Position numbers and translations under genes: made by a program
Part shown: positions 1 to 10,737 of the stretch, piece after piece
How positions within the stretch are numbered: the first letter of the stretch is position 1
Layout of the letters: every line of letters begins with the position of its first letter
Notes under the pieces: model-generated
Databases searched by the model: none
Told to the model about the DNA's origin: nothing
Seen by the model: the letters and a program-made list of their open reading frames with translations, nothing else
DNA from: Theristus sp. LFF4_11
Lineage: Eukaryota; Nematoda; Chromadorea; Monhysterida; Xyalidae
Direction of reading: 5' to 3'
Length of the DNA stretch: 64,000 nt
NCBI GenBank assembly: GCA_030248135.1
Contig: JASANC010004938.1
Span: 89,631-153,630 of the forward strand

Positions 1-1480
1 TGTCAGCAAGTGTGTTTGTACTGTATTGTTGTCGTCGTCGAGTGCCTATTGAAGATTACCACTCCATATTCCAATTCCATTTTCACGGCTCTATGCGGTC
101 CCCACGCCAACATGAACACAGATACACCGAATGAATGTTTTTGATTGTTGCAATGTCTGCTACCGTATGTCGCCGACGACAGCAACAAACATCGTACACA
201 ATCAACAACGCGAAAAAAAACATGAGCGCAGGAAATGACTGCCATCAATTTTCACTGCTCCACCAGGCGCACAATGATTTTTCGATTATATTCCTGGAAT
301 TTTGTGCGGTTTTTCTTGCGCCGGTGATGATGAACGAATATTGCGTTTCCATGATGTTGCAAAAAACACCGAAACACCATAGGTGAACAGGAGGACAAAA
401 AAAACAGTGGCGCATCATCCACGGAAGCGTGAGGCGGCATTTTCTCACAAGAAGAGAGAAAGACCTGTGTACACGAGCTGTGTGGTGAACGCTCGTTCAT
501 CATCAGCAGTAGCACCGTCAAAAATGGTGTTTTCAAGTAGCGCCGCGACCGCGTTTGCAACATATTGCAATGTCGGGCAAACCTTAGAGCACAGAAAATT
601 TTTAATGAGCAAAATTTTTCATTTTTCTCCCGTCCGCCAGACGAACATGTGGCCGCATCAACACAGTTGACCGCAGAAAAAGGCCACCATATTCCGAGAG
701 TGTGGCGCAAAAAACAGTCGCGAAGACGCGCAACGAAACGCAACAAATCAAGCGCACACCTCGACGCCGCAGCGTGCGTCACCACAGAGCACGGCTGTGC
801 TTGGGCACGCACGCACTGACGCCAGACGGTTTGCGTTCTCCAGTGTTGCTTGCTTCTGTGCGCAGTTGTTTTTTGTTTCTCTCGTGCTCATGATTAACGT
901 CGTCGCTTGCTCGATCTGATCAAAGCACATTGCTGCGTTCTGAGCGTGGTGTTTTTCACGCGCGCACACACATCAATCTGTAAATCATCGTTGTGCACAG
1001 TCGTGTGCCGCTCCGCGCGTTGTTTTTTTTTATTATTTCGAAAATAAATTTCGCAATTTTTAATCGGGACCTCTCCGGTTGGTCATAATTCACTATGCAA
1101 CGTTATGCTGAAGAACAAATCACAAAGGATGCACACCGACACAGACACCCAGTTTTGCACGTATCGTTGCTGCATACAACAACACAGAAAAAAACGCACT
1201 CTGCAACATACACCGCGACTACGCGCGAGACGACAAATCGCCAGACGTTTGATTCATGCTGCAGCTGAATGGAAAAACGGAATGGAATGGAATTCTACAA
1301 AAATAAGTGTTGATTTACGAACTTGAAAGCGCATCGAAACAACACCGTGGGAGCGGCAGAGAGAATGTGTACCCGTACTGAAAATGGTGGTCAGCAGCAA
1401 GCCTTCTCCCTTTCAGCAATCAACACGTTTGACAACTATGTGACTAGTGAATGTCATCATCAACGGGTGTGTTCCACGCG

Positions 1481-1655
1481 GAGCCTAATCGTTGCTGCTT
1501 ACGCGGTCGGAGATTTGAGCCCCGCCGAGGAGTGAGAATGTCACTTGTTGGCAAAGAAAACTCGATGGGCGTCCCAACTTGATGGCGTTTTGAACGCTTT
1601 TCACGGTGTGATAACCCCGGCTGAAGAAATAGGCCGAAAATACGCCCGTCCATCC
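1481..1655 (+). repeat. tRNA-derived SINE-like repeat, copy A
   Basis: It shares TTGAGCCCCGCCGAGGAGTG, AAAGAAAACTCGATGGGCG and downstream AACGCTTTTC with copies near 16,101, 31,660 and 57,515. The first part resembles a tRNA B box (GATTTGAGCCC). It is diverged and lies inside the Hox4-like intron. Confidence 0.55.
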
Positions 1656-4245
1656 CCGTTTCTATCACAAAACTATGACCGAATGTGCGTTGCGCTTTCA
1701 ACTGACGCAGCGCACTGTTTCCCTGCGCATCTCACCTGTCGTTCATTGTGAGTTGTGACATTGCGGTCATATCAGAAAAACCGCAGCCAAAACACAAACA
1801 AACACTCTGATATGTGTCAGTTTCGGTTCTGGAGCGCCGAATAACGGGCGCAGAGCAGTGCGGCCTGGCCGGGGCGGTGCGTGTCGCTTGATCCGCCCAC
1901 TTGATCCGTGCGCAGGCCACGCGTCAAACGACAGCGAAGAGGCGCGTATGCATGTGCGTGCGTCTGTGCTCTCACCCAAGCCTCAACAGTCTCTGGTGTG
2001 TTTCACAAACAAAAAGATTGCCAATATACAGCATGGGCGAATAAATAAGGCACTCCTTGTATTCTACATCAACGCGGGATCAGTCGCAGACCAGAAGTTG
2101 TGTCTTTCAAGAATGCCAAAAGAATGAACAGAATAGCACGAAGGGAATCAATTAGTTTGAAAAAAAACCACAACGCGCCACATTTGACACACAATTGGAT
2201 TTCTCTGACCGTCTTTCATTCAAGTTTCGCGCGCTCCTTGCAGCCTGAAAAAAGCGCCGCCGCCATGTTTACTCCGGCCATTCCGCACATGTACGTACAC
2301 ATCTGTAGAAGAAGAAGAAGACTGTGTGAAGCGGCCGATATCGCTCGACTCACGACGGCTTGGATTGGAACGGCTAGGGTCGCCGTCAGATGCGTGCGAG
2401 TGTCAATTTCTCATCTGCGCCGTGCCTCTCCTCACTGCGGTGCTGCGCGTGTGTCACACACGGCACGGTCGGATGTGCGGGCGCCGCTTTTTGAACTTTG
2501 CACAAAATAAATCTACGTCGAGCGCGTCTGGTGGCATGCGACCAGCCGCAATGGTCATCAATTTCCGGTGCGCTGCCGACGACGAAGCGTCGCGCTGATG
2601 AAGAAACACAAAGAGAGGCGAGGCAAGCGCGCGTTCAATTCACGATACGCGCTGTCAAACACGGCCGGTTTGCCTTGGCGCATGCCGCATCTCTCCGTCC
2701 AACCGCCATCACACACCGCGCATGTCCATCTTCTCTTGTTCTTCTGGTCTGAGACTTGAAGCATGAAGCGTTGCAGGCTGCATGTTTGTTCGCTCACTCG
2801 CCTCTGTGAGAGGTCGGCACACACGCACAATCGCGCGCGCCGCATGCATGAAACGGAGAAGAGAGTTTTTGGATTATAAAAAATTGCAGCCATCCATAGC
2901 AGTGGCGATATTGAAAATCGACACACGTACGCGCACTCCATACGACAGACGGATGGGGTCTCTCTTGCGGAGTCTCTCATTTTGGAGCGTGCTGCATATT
3001 CGGACTCGATGTGTGCATTCACAAATAGTGGCCCATTTACTACAATCGCATTGATATAAAGCGACGTTAATTTTGAAAGAAGACGAACTTTGATCCATTT
3101 CGGTAGTGTGGCATGTTTTTTTGGTGTGGTATGTGTGATGTGTATCGAAAAAATCACGGCTATGCCCATGCAGTCAATTGTTCAACTGCACTAAAAAAAC
3201 ATCGTGTGCGTATGGTTGATCCAAGGAACCTCAAAAGTGACTCGATAGCGCTGAGGTTACAGTACTCATCTGGTAAACTACGTTGGGATTACACTACTAT
3301 ATACACGTGGCACTTGGAAGGCTGTAATTACTGGTTCAATTAGATTCATCATGCAAGTCAAACAAATTTGCGACCGCCACTACAGACGGGCACTTCGCCC
3401 AAAGTCTTACGGTATGCGACCGCATGTGCAGTTCAAGGCACATCGCGCCGAATGAGGCAGTCGCGTGATCGTGCATGCTGATTCCGACTACGGTAGGCGC
3501 ATGAATATCATTAGTGAAACTGCGCATATCGTCATTTGTCGAGGTTTCTGATGGGCTTGTTTGGAATTGGCGATCACCACGACCACATTATACGAACATA
3601 TGCATGGGCGAATGCATATGGAAACGCGCACAGCGCAATGCCGGCCGACGTGTGTTGGCGGGGTGTGGCACCTGTCGCGTCTTACAGCGAGAACTCGACG
3701 ATGATACATGTGATGAATGTGCTCCTCGGTTATTGGGCTGTCTGCTGTGTGTGTCGTGTGTGCGATTTTTCGTGATTGTTTCGCGTGTCCACTGCTCGTA
3801 AATCTTCGCGCGCGTGTGTGTGTGCGCGCAGTTCAGTGTGGAGCTTATGAATTTTATGGACTTTGCGGTTTCGCGGTCGTTTATAAATGTTGGCGCTGTT
3901 TCGCGGTCGTATAATGAAGATTGTTGTTTGGATTATGATATATTCGGAGATAAAAACCGCATGATATACAAACACCAAAACGAGCCATATGACCCGAATG
4001 AGATTATCCGTGATTGGTTGGTAAATGATGAGTTTTAGGTGGTGTTGGTCTTCTGATTAGTTTTGGCAGTCACCGAATCTAATAACGATTCGAGACAGCA
4101 ACATGGACCGCGAGTCTTCGGAGTGTAGTTCGTGGTTGTGCGCACGTTAACGAACGAACGAACGATCATCGTAAAATGTGTCCATTACATCGCAGGATAT
4201 GGCAAACAACTCCAGCAGCAAGCAGAGGGAAATTAGATATTATTC

Positions 4246-4277
4246 GCCATAAATCGATGGAATGGACGATTTATGGC
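4246..4277. promoter_or_regulatory. Perfect inverted pair of GCCATAAATCG
   Basis: GCCATAAATCG (4,246-4,256) and its exact reverse complement CGATTTATGGC (4,267-4,277) are separated by 10 bp. TTTATGG is a Cdx/Abd-B-class homeodomain core. A palindromic pair with one-turn spacing suggests dimeric homeodomain binding. Confidence 0.4.
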
Positions 4278-6822
4278 CGTCGTTATATGGCGCTGGCAGC
4301 TCTGTCCCGCCGTCATTGTTACTTGGTTTCGGTCAGACAAACTGAACACCACACCAACACAGCCGAGCCACATACCTCGCCCTCAGTCTGTTTAGGGCGT
4401 GTGTGTGTGCTTTCAGCGCAAGTCGCTGTTTTGACCGCCGACCGGGTGAATTTATGGACTTTCACTTCGCGTCGATATGCTAAAGCGGTTTAGTGAATTA
4501 TGGACTCCAGGCCGCCCAGATGAACAGCCTCATAGAACAGTCGCGCCGCGCTGCCCGCTACGTTCACAACAATAAACAATGATGTCCAAAATTTCTCCTT
4601 TGCCCCCCACAAATCAACACCGCAACGCCAGTTTTGTAGCATTTTATGTGTCGGGGGTGTGGTTGACTGTGGATAATGGTCTGCTTAATGACACTAATCT
4701 TGAAACTTATGAACCGAACTGTTACTTTGGTGTTTAGGTGATCAACTGCTGGAGATGAACACGGTTTTGCGTTAACTTTTGATGTCGCTGAACATGACAT
4801 TCCGAAATGAAAATGGAAAAAAGTTGTCCGAACCGAAGTCTGACTATGGCTGGCGTCTCCGATGTCTCTTGTTTTGCATGTCGCCATGACAAAAAAAGAC
4901 ACAAGACACGTGTGATAAGCATAACATTTGCGCAAAAAAGCACAAACGCAAACATGTCAAGAGACAATAGAAGAACAAGAAAATTTACAAGTTTTTCTCT
5001 TATCAGTTCTCTCTGAAAGTTTCGCTCGTGCGTGGTTTCCACGCGTGTGCCGCAGAAAACCAAAACACACGCCACGCGCCCATACAATCGACAAAAAGTC
5101 CATCGACAAGCTGTAGAACAGCTTGCTGTTGTCAAGTTTCTTGAGCATTGATTTGAAAGCCTGGTTGTTGAAACTGCTTATCAACTACCAAAAGTATAGA
5201 TAGTAGCACTGAAGGTGTGCTGTTTGCATTTTGGGACACAACAAAAAAATCAGTGGTGACTACAATGGCGGGACATCAGTTCACCAATGTCGTTAAACAA
5301 CACCTGTCTGCAAATTCGAGATCTGCAATCAGCTGTTTTTTTTTTAAAGTGTGGCTCCGTTGTTTTCAGACACCGTCTGGTCTGCGCAAGTTCAGTCTCA
5401 ATAGAACGTGACAATTGTACAACTTTCCAGTCTGCGCGATTTTCAAGCAGCTTCAATTACTGTAAGTTGCTGATAGCAGCACTCGGATGCATTCGGCATG
5501 TCACCGTGAACCAAAACGAGACATGACTCGCAAGGTGACCATTTATGGCGTTTGAACTACATTATTTTAAATTTGTAAGCTTTTCACAGAGTTACAAAAG
5601 CGTTTCGATAAAGTGTGGGGAAAGTAAAGTGCATACTTATTTGAAACACGTCAATGAAAACTCGATTGGCTTGTGTTATTCGGAGCAACCAACAAATCAG
5701 ACAATGAAAAATTCTTTGCAGTCACCATTCACTCAAAGTTCATTCCCTTATTTGCTCGTTGCATAATCACCACAACCTTTAGCTCGAACAAAACGTCATG
5801 ACTGAAAAAGTCAGTCAGAATTGTCAAACGACAATCTGGTTTACTAAAACGGTCAGTTGTTGCTGACGTATGGTTGGAAACAGGTAATGCACGTTTGTAG
5901 GTATCAAACGTTAGAAAACTTGAAACTTATTGAAAAGCTTTACACTGCGAACTTTAAGCAAGAAAGTGTCACATTTCATTTAGCGAACTCTGTTTTTTAG
6001 CTCAATAATGGGTACAGACTGCTGCGTTGCAGTTGTTTTCTTTGTAATGGGTCTACCTTCAAATGGCACAAAAGCAGCACAAATGCTAACCAGACAGCAC
6101 ACACGCACGCTCAAGTCAATCGAACTTTTCTGTTTCAAAGCAACGTCACGTTTTTCTTAAAAGCACCGCACGCCACAGCGCAGTTGAACGTACGAATCTG
6201 CCGTCAATGACGTGTGGACTCAAAAATTCAAACGACTTCGCTTCTCAAAAGTTGTTCATCGATTTGAAATTGAAGTTGATTTTAACGCGTCAAAAAACTT
6301 GCTCGTGCCTCTTATTCGCCAGTCGATTCGCAAACAAGTCTACACTCAACACAACTCAACTCAACACACTGTTCCTAGAGTTGGAACCGAACATTCGCCC
6401 CAACTTCGACTAACCAAATTCTGTACCTCGTTTCTGTGCGGTAGCGTGCGCAAGCCAGAAAGGAAGCTTTCCACAAGAACAACCGTTTTGTATGAACAAC
6501 TTCCAAAAAAGTATGAAAACCCGCCGAGATTACCGCTACTACGACTGCTATCATCTTTTCTTTTGGTCACGACACTCTATGCGCGCACAGTTGCATGCGT
6601 GACGCCCGAAGTCAAAACTGCTTCAGTGATCAGATACCACAAGATAGGACCGAGTTCACTTAGTCGACTTTGAATTGCCACGTAAAGATTGAAACCAGTT
6701 TCCATTCACGTCTGCAAACCCACTGAGTCGCGCAGAACCCAAAAAAATGGACACTAATATCAATTTTTTTTGTCCTGCGACTCAACGCGTGTGCAGACGT
6801 AAAAAGAAAATTGGTGTTTATG

Positions 6823-6945
6823 TGGCAATTCAACATAAGTGACTAATGCATAATTGGGAGACTACTCGGATCACTTTGCCAACTTTAGAATTCCCGCGTC
6901 ATCCGTGAAACTGTTCACCCATCGAGTCTCGGCACACCAAAACCA
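6823..6945 (+). repeat. Foldback repeat family, copy near 6.8 kb
   Basis: TGTGGCAATTCAA, AGTGACTAATG, ACTCGGATCACTTTGCC and GAATTCCCGCGTCATC match the 24,583 copy. A partial inverted relative precedes it at about 6,670-6,750. Confidence 0.5.
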
Positions 6946-6981
6946 AAGCTCACACACACAAACGGACAGACGCAGACTCAC

Positions 6982-7549
6982 TGGCGGTCGAGTGTCCCTT
7001 CTTCATCCAGCCGTAGATCACGTACTCGGCCGACTTGTCGCCCTTGGCGCCTGTCGCCTCGTCGACGCTGCCCGCCGAGCCGGCCGAACTGTCCGGTCGT
7101 TGATCGGAGCTCGTCTCGGTGCGTCCGTTCGGCGACGCCGACGAAGGTGCCGCCGCTGAACTCGTCGACGCCGCGTAGGTCGCCGAGCACGACGGCGCTG
7201 TGGTGGTGGCCGTCGTGACCGAGACGTGCAACGCCGCGACGTTGTTGTTCGTGGCGCTGCTGTACTGCGCGATCGGCGGTTTCACGTCCGTGCTGCCGCT
7301 GCCGCTGCCGCTGGCGAACGCGCACGCCGTCTGTGGTACGCCGGCGTACTGGCACGGCGACGGCGACTGCGCGGCAAGCAGCGACGCGGCCCGCTGGTGG
7401 TACGGTGCAAAGACCGCACCGGCGCTGTTGTGCCCGCTGGTGGCATTGGCCGCCGCTGACGTGAACGTGACGCTCGGCGGCTGCTGCGGTTGGCCGCGGT
7501 AGTGGTAGGTGTCGGCGAGACTGCCGTACAGACTGGACGCTTCGCTCAT
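6982..7549 (-). CDS. Hox4-like (Dfd/lin-39 type) gene, exon 1 only; homeobox outside the window
   Basis: This exon encodes the first 189 residues plus one base of a probable anterior/central Hox transcription factor. The ATG (7,549-7,547) has an in-frame TGA three codons upstream, which fixes the start. Most of the protein is low-complexity Ser/Ala/Thr/Gly/Gln, usual for Hox N-termini. Near the end, about residues 176-186, it reads YVIYGWMKKGH. This aligns with the Hox4/Dfd hexapeptide region (known form YPWMKK followed by a histidine) that contacts PBC/Exd cofactors, but glycine replaces the conserved proline. A GTGAGT donor on the minus strand begins at 6,981 and leaves phase 1, like the introns before the other two homeoboxes here. 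No homeobox is visible on the minus strand between 6,981 and 1, so the intron is at least 7 kb. Hox5/Scr is the main alternative; without the homeodomain the group is tentative. Confidence 0.78.
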
Positions 7550-8099
7550 GCTGAGTCACACCGGCGGAGAGTCTGCGGATGCCGCTCGGTTTGTCTTCGG
7601 GTTGCGGTAATGTGCTCTGTCGCTTCCGGGGGGCGCAATACTTCCAGTCAGTTGGTGGTGCCAAGAAGTATGCCCGCGTTCACCAAATATATGGACGTCT
7701 TCTGTGGCGACACACACGGACGCAATGACACGCTGCGTGCGTGTGTCTTCGTGCGTGCGTGCGTGCGTGTGCGTTTGTTGCTGGTGTAGATGCCGCCGCC
7801 GATCGCCGCCTTGAAACATAAACATTACGCCATTAATTTCAACATGCGACAACACGCAATATCTATGAATGTTTGTGTAACGTATTGATAATAATGTACA
7901 TGCATGTGGTGCACTTCTTCAAACACACACACACACTGCGTGTGTGCGGTATGCGCGTGCACAAACAGAAACGGGCTACTACACGTGCGTGCGCGACGAA
8001 AGTTTGATGGTGATCGAGACGTGTTTAATGGGCAATAGTATTCACCACAGCCGATGATTGAAAGCGAAATCATCACAAATGACTCGCTAATTCCGTCTC

Positions 8100-8420
8100 A
8101 TTATGTCGCTTAATCTATTAGCTGCGCCCGCAATAAAACAGCTGCTGATTTGGTCGGAATGCTTATGGCGCTGTCATAAAAAACATTTATTGTCACCGCA
8201 ATTACGCCGACTGTTGATAACAATATGCAGACAATGTATGTGTGCACAACAATGCCGCCGCAACACTACAACATTATCAGTTTTATTGGTGCCCGCAAAA
8301 CGAGCGCTATGAATTATATTCTATTGGTGCTTAACGATCATAAAACTGAAAATATCGCGCTATAAACATTGTCACCGAGTATCTGGCGAGCATAGAGTCG
8401 GGCGAAATTTATTGCCGCCC
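8100..8420. promoter_or_regulatory. Candidate Hox-responsive enhancer upstream of the Hox4-like gene
   Basis: In 320 bp there are many AT-core homeodomain-type sites: CTTATGGCGC, CATAAAAAAC, CATTTATTG, CAATTA, GCAATAAAAC and CATAAAACTG. They are interspersed with GC-rich CGCC/GCGC words. The arrangement resembles 50,420-50,510 upstream of Hox1. It sits 0.55-0.87 kb upstream of the Hox4-like ATG. Confidence 0.35.
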
Positions 8421-9509
8421 GCCTTTTATTGCGCGGTGTATGGATGCACGCAGGCACACACATACAACACACGGCGCTGTGTGTGCGCTGCCCCGCCCCA
8501 CTGTACGCTGATTGGCCGAATCGACACACACGGTCACGTGCTGCAACGGTGGCCGAGTGTTAACGGGCGGTACAAAACGGTCTGCTTGTGTGTGCAACAA
8601 TTGATGTTGTGGCGGGCCTGTTTCAGTTTACGAGTGCGTGTGTGTGTGTGTGTCAGCGTGTTTCATTTGTTCAACATGTTCGTTTGTTGTTCGCTCTGAT
8701 CAAGATCGTTTGTTGTATGCGATGTGCCGGCAATCGCTCTGAAGAGGCGTGCTGTTTTTTTTCTTCGTGTATCAAATTAATGATAGCACATCATTTCAAC
8801 AGTGTTGCAGTGTATGGTGCGTCGTGTGTGTATGTGAAATTTTATTAATGAACAGCGATAACCGTGCGAAACTAATTTCCCCTGATCAATCAACAATTAC
8901 GTTCAACCCCGAGAAGGACCCGCACTGTGTCGTGGAGCACACATTGAAATTTTTGCAACTTTTTTATTTGACAATGTACTTGTATATGGTGTTTCACGTC
9001 TTCATTTGTCAAACAGACATCTGTCCATTTGTCCATGGAAATTTGCGTGTTGTGACGTGCGAGCCATTTTGTCAGTGGAGAACTTTTTTCTCCACTTTCA
9101 ATGTAACAGGCCCGATTCGTCGTTTGTCGTTTCGAGGTCAATGATAGAGTGATGATTTCGTCAACTGAAATCTTCGTTTCCAGGTGTTTGCAATCGTCAA
9201 CTTTTTGCACATTGTACATGATTGAGCTTTATCCATGGGATGTACCGTTTCGCAGTTAGCCTCGTTGATTTCGTTTCCTTATTCCATGCAACCGTGGTTT
9301 TGACGATTTCGCGTTCACATTCTTTCCAAGAGGAGGTGAAGTGATGTGGTGATTTGCTGTTCGTTTAAAAGTGTGCACGCGCGAGCGAACTGCACTGGAC
9401 ACCTCCAGTCCAAACGCGTGCAGAATAAACGGTATACGATCGAAAATCAGCAGAATTTACGGACTCTGGCAAAATTCAGCACACACCGCATAGCACAACG
9501 GTGGAACAC

Positions 9510-10080
9510 GCCGATAGCGGCGAGTAAATCATCATAATTTACCGCCGCGTGCAGCCGTCACACAAGTGGACTCCGGTGCGTTGTCCATTTTACACCAGTG
9601 CGGATGCGCGCGCACTTTATTATTAATTTCGGTGTACGCCGCTGCTATATGCCATACATACACACTTCATCCGTGCAAAATGCAAAACGGTGCAATCAAC
9701 CATGCAGCCATATCGAGTGGAATTGCTCATAATATACTCGGCCCTGACGATTTATGGACGGTGCGTGTGTGTGCTGTGTGTGTGCTGGTATGCTGCGATT
9801 GCCATTGGAAACGCCAGATACAATAGCCCCCGAAGCCAAAGCGAGCCACTGCCGGCAACGATTTATGACGATCCACCCGGCCACAAATCACCGGCACGAT
9901 GCTGCTGCAGCACGCGCAACGTTGCTTTCACTCTGTATGAACTGACTCTCTCTCCGGACACACACAGCTGTAGCGGCTATTCTTATTATTATTAGTAGTA
10001 GCACTGAGCACGGTAGCCAAGCGGTCATAAATTAACGCTGCTTTTGCCGAGTTTTATATGGTCGGCACTGATGGTTGTAT
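9510..10080. promoter_or_regulatory. Candidate enhancer with repeated ACGATTTATG motifs
   Basis: ACGATTTATGG (about 9,748) and ACGATTTATGA (about 9,858) are near-identical 11-mers 110 bp apart. Flanking them are GTAAATCATCATAATTTA (about 9,524) and GGTCATAAATTAACG (about 10,023). These are Cdx/posterior-Hox-like and PBC-Hox-like cores in a short interval with no coding potential. Confidence 0.38.
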
Positions 10081-10701
10081 GATGTGCACCGCAGTTGAAG
10101 TGCAGTGTGTATACATACATACTTGCGTATATGTGTGTGTACATGCACGTGCGTGCGCCGACGTTGTGAGTGCACATTGTGGCTGTACTCACCTACCATA
10201 ACCCGCGGTGATTCCCGCCAGCCGGTTCTGTCGCTCGTCTTCTACGGGCGCTTTTTGTTGTTACCAACCGGATGGAGGATGATGTGCCAGTTTTGTTGCG
10301 GAAATATCAAACAAAAACTATGGGGGAGGGACAGTGAGACTGTGTGTGTGTGTGTTTGCGTTTGTGGTTCACCGAAACGATCGACAGTGCTTCTGCAACT
10401 GAATGTGGTCGTGTGATGAATATAGTCGATGTGCAAAAAAACTGGGAACCAACAAGAGAGCACATGTTTTTTCAGATCTCTGTAGCACTTCTGGCAATCA
10501 AACACACTCAAACAGACACCAACGAATGTAATCACACCAACACACACTGCTTCGACGTATGGTACACCGCCCATCTCTCAGACACGTGGCGGCATGAACA
10601 AAGACCACGCAGATTGGTGTGCGCCCGCGGCTGCCTGCAACGCATTTTCGCCGAGCGAGTGGAGCGTTATGTGGAGAGAGAGAGAAAAACGTTTTTTCCA
10701 G

Positions 10702-10703
<2 letters not shown>

Positions 10704-10734
<31 letters not shown>
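10704..10734 (+). repeat. CA microsatellite
   Basis: An uninterrupted CA run of about 15 units, the longest of several CA/TG tracts between 10.1 and 11.3 kb. Confidence 0.85.

Positions 10735-10737
<3 letters not shown>

Larger units (their letters stand above)
1..6981 (-). other. 5' part of the Hox4-like gene's first intron (at least 7 kb)
   Basis: This stretch lies directly 3' of the Hox4-like exon 1 donor on the minus strand. I read both strands for a homeobox (WFQNRR codons or their complement) and found none, so the interval is inferred to be intron continuing out of the window. Its longest open frames are short, AT-rich and do not resemble proteins. It holds a SINE copy (1,481-1,655), a perfect inverted pair of GCCATAAATCG (4,246-4,277), a PBC-Hox-like TGATTTACGA near 1,312, and two foldback-type repeats near 6,640-6,945. 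An unrelated small gene cannot be excluded. Confidence 0.55.

Noticed and set aside
7200..7502. Plus-strand frames opposite the Hox4-like exon
   Set aside because: Shadows of the minus-strand GC-rich exon, which has a clear hexapeptide, donor and upstream stop.
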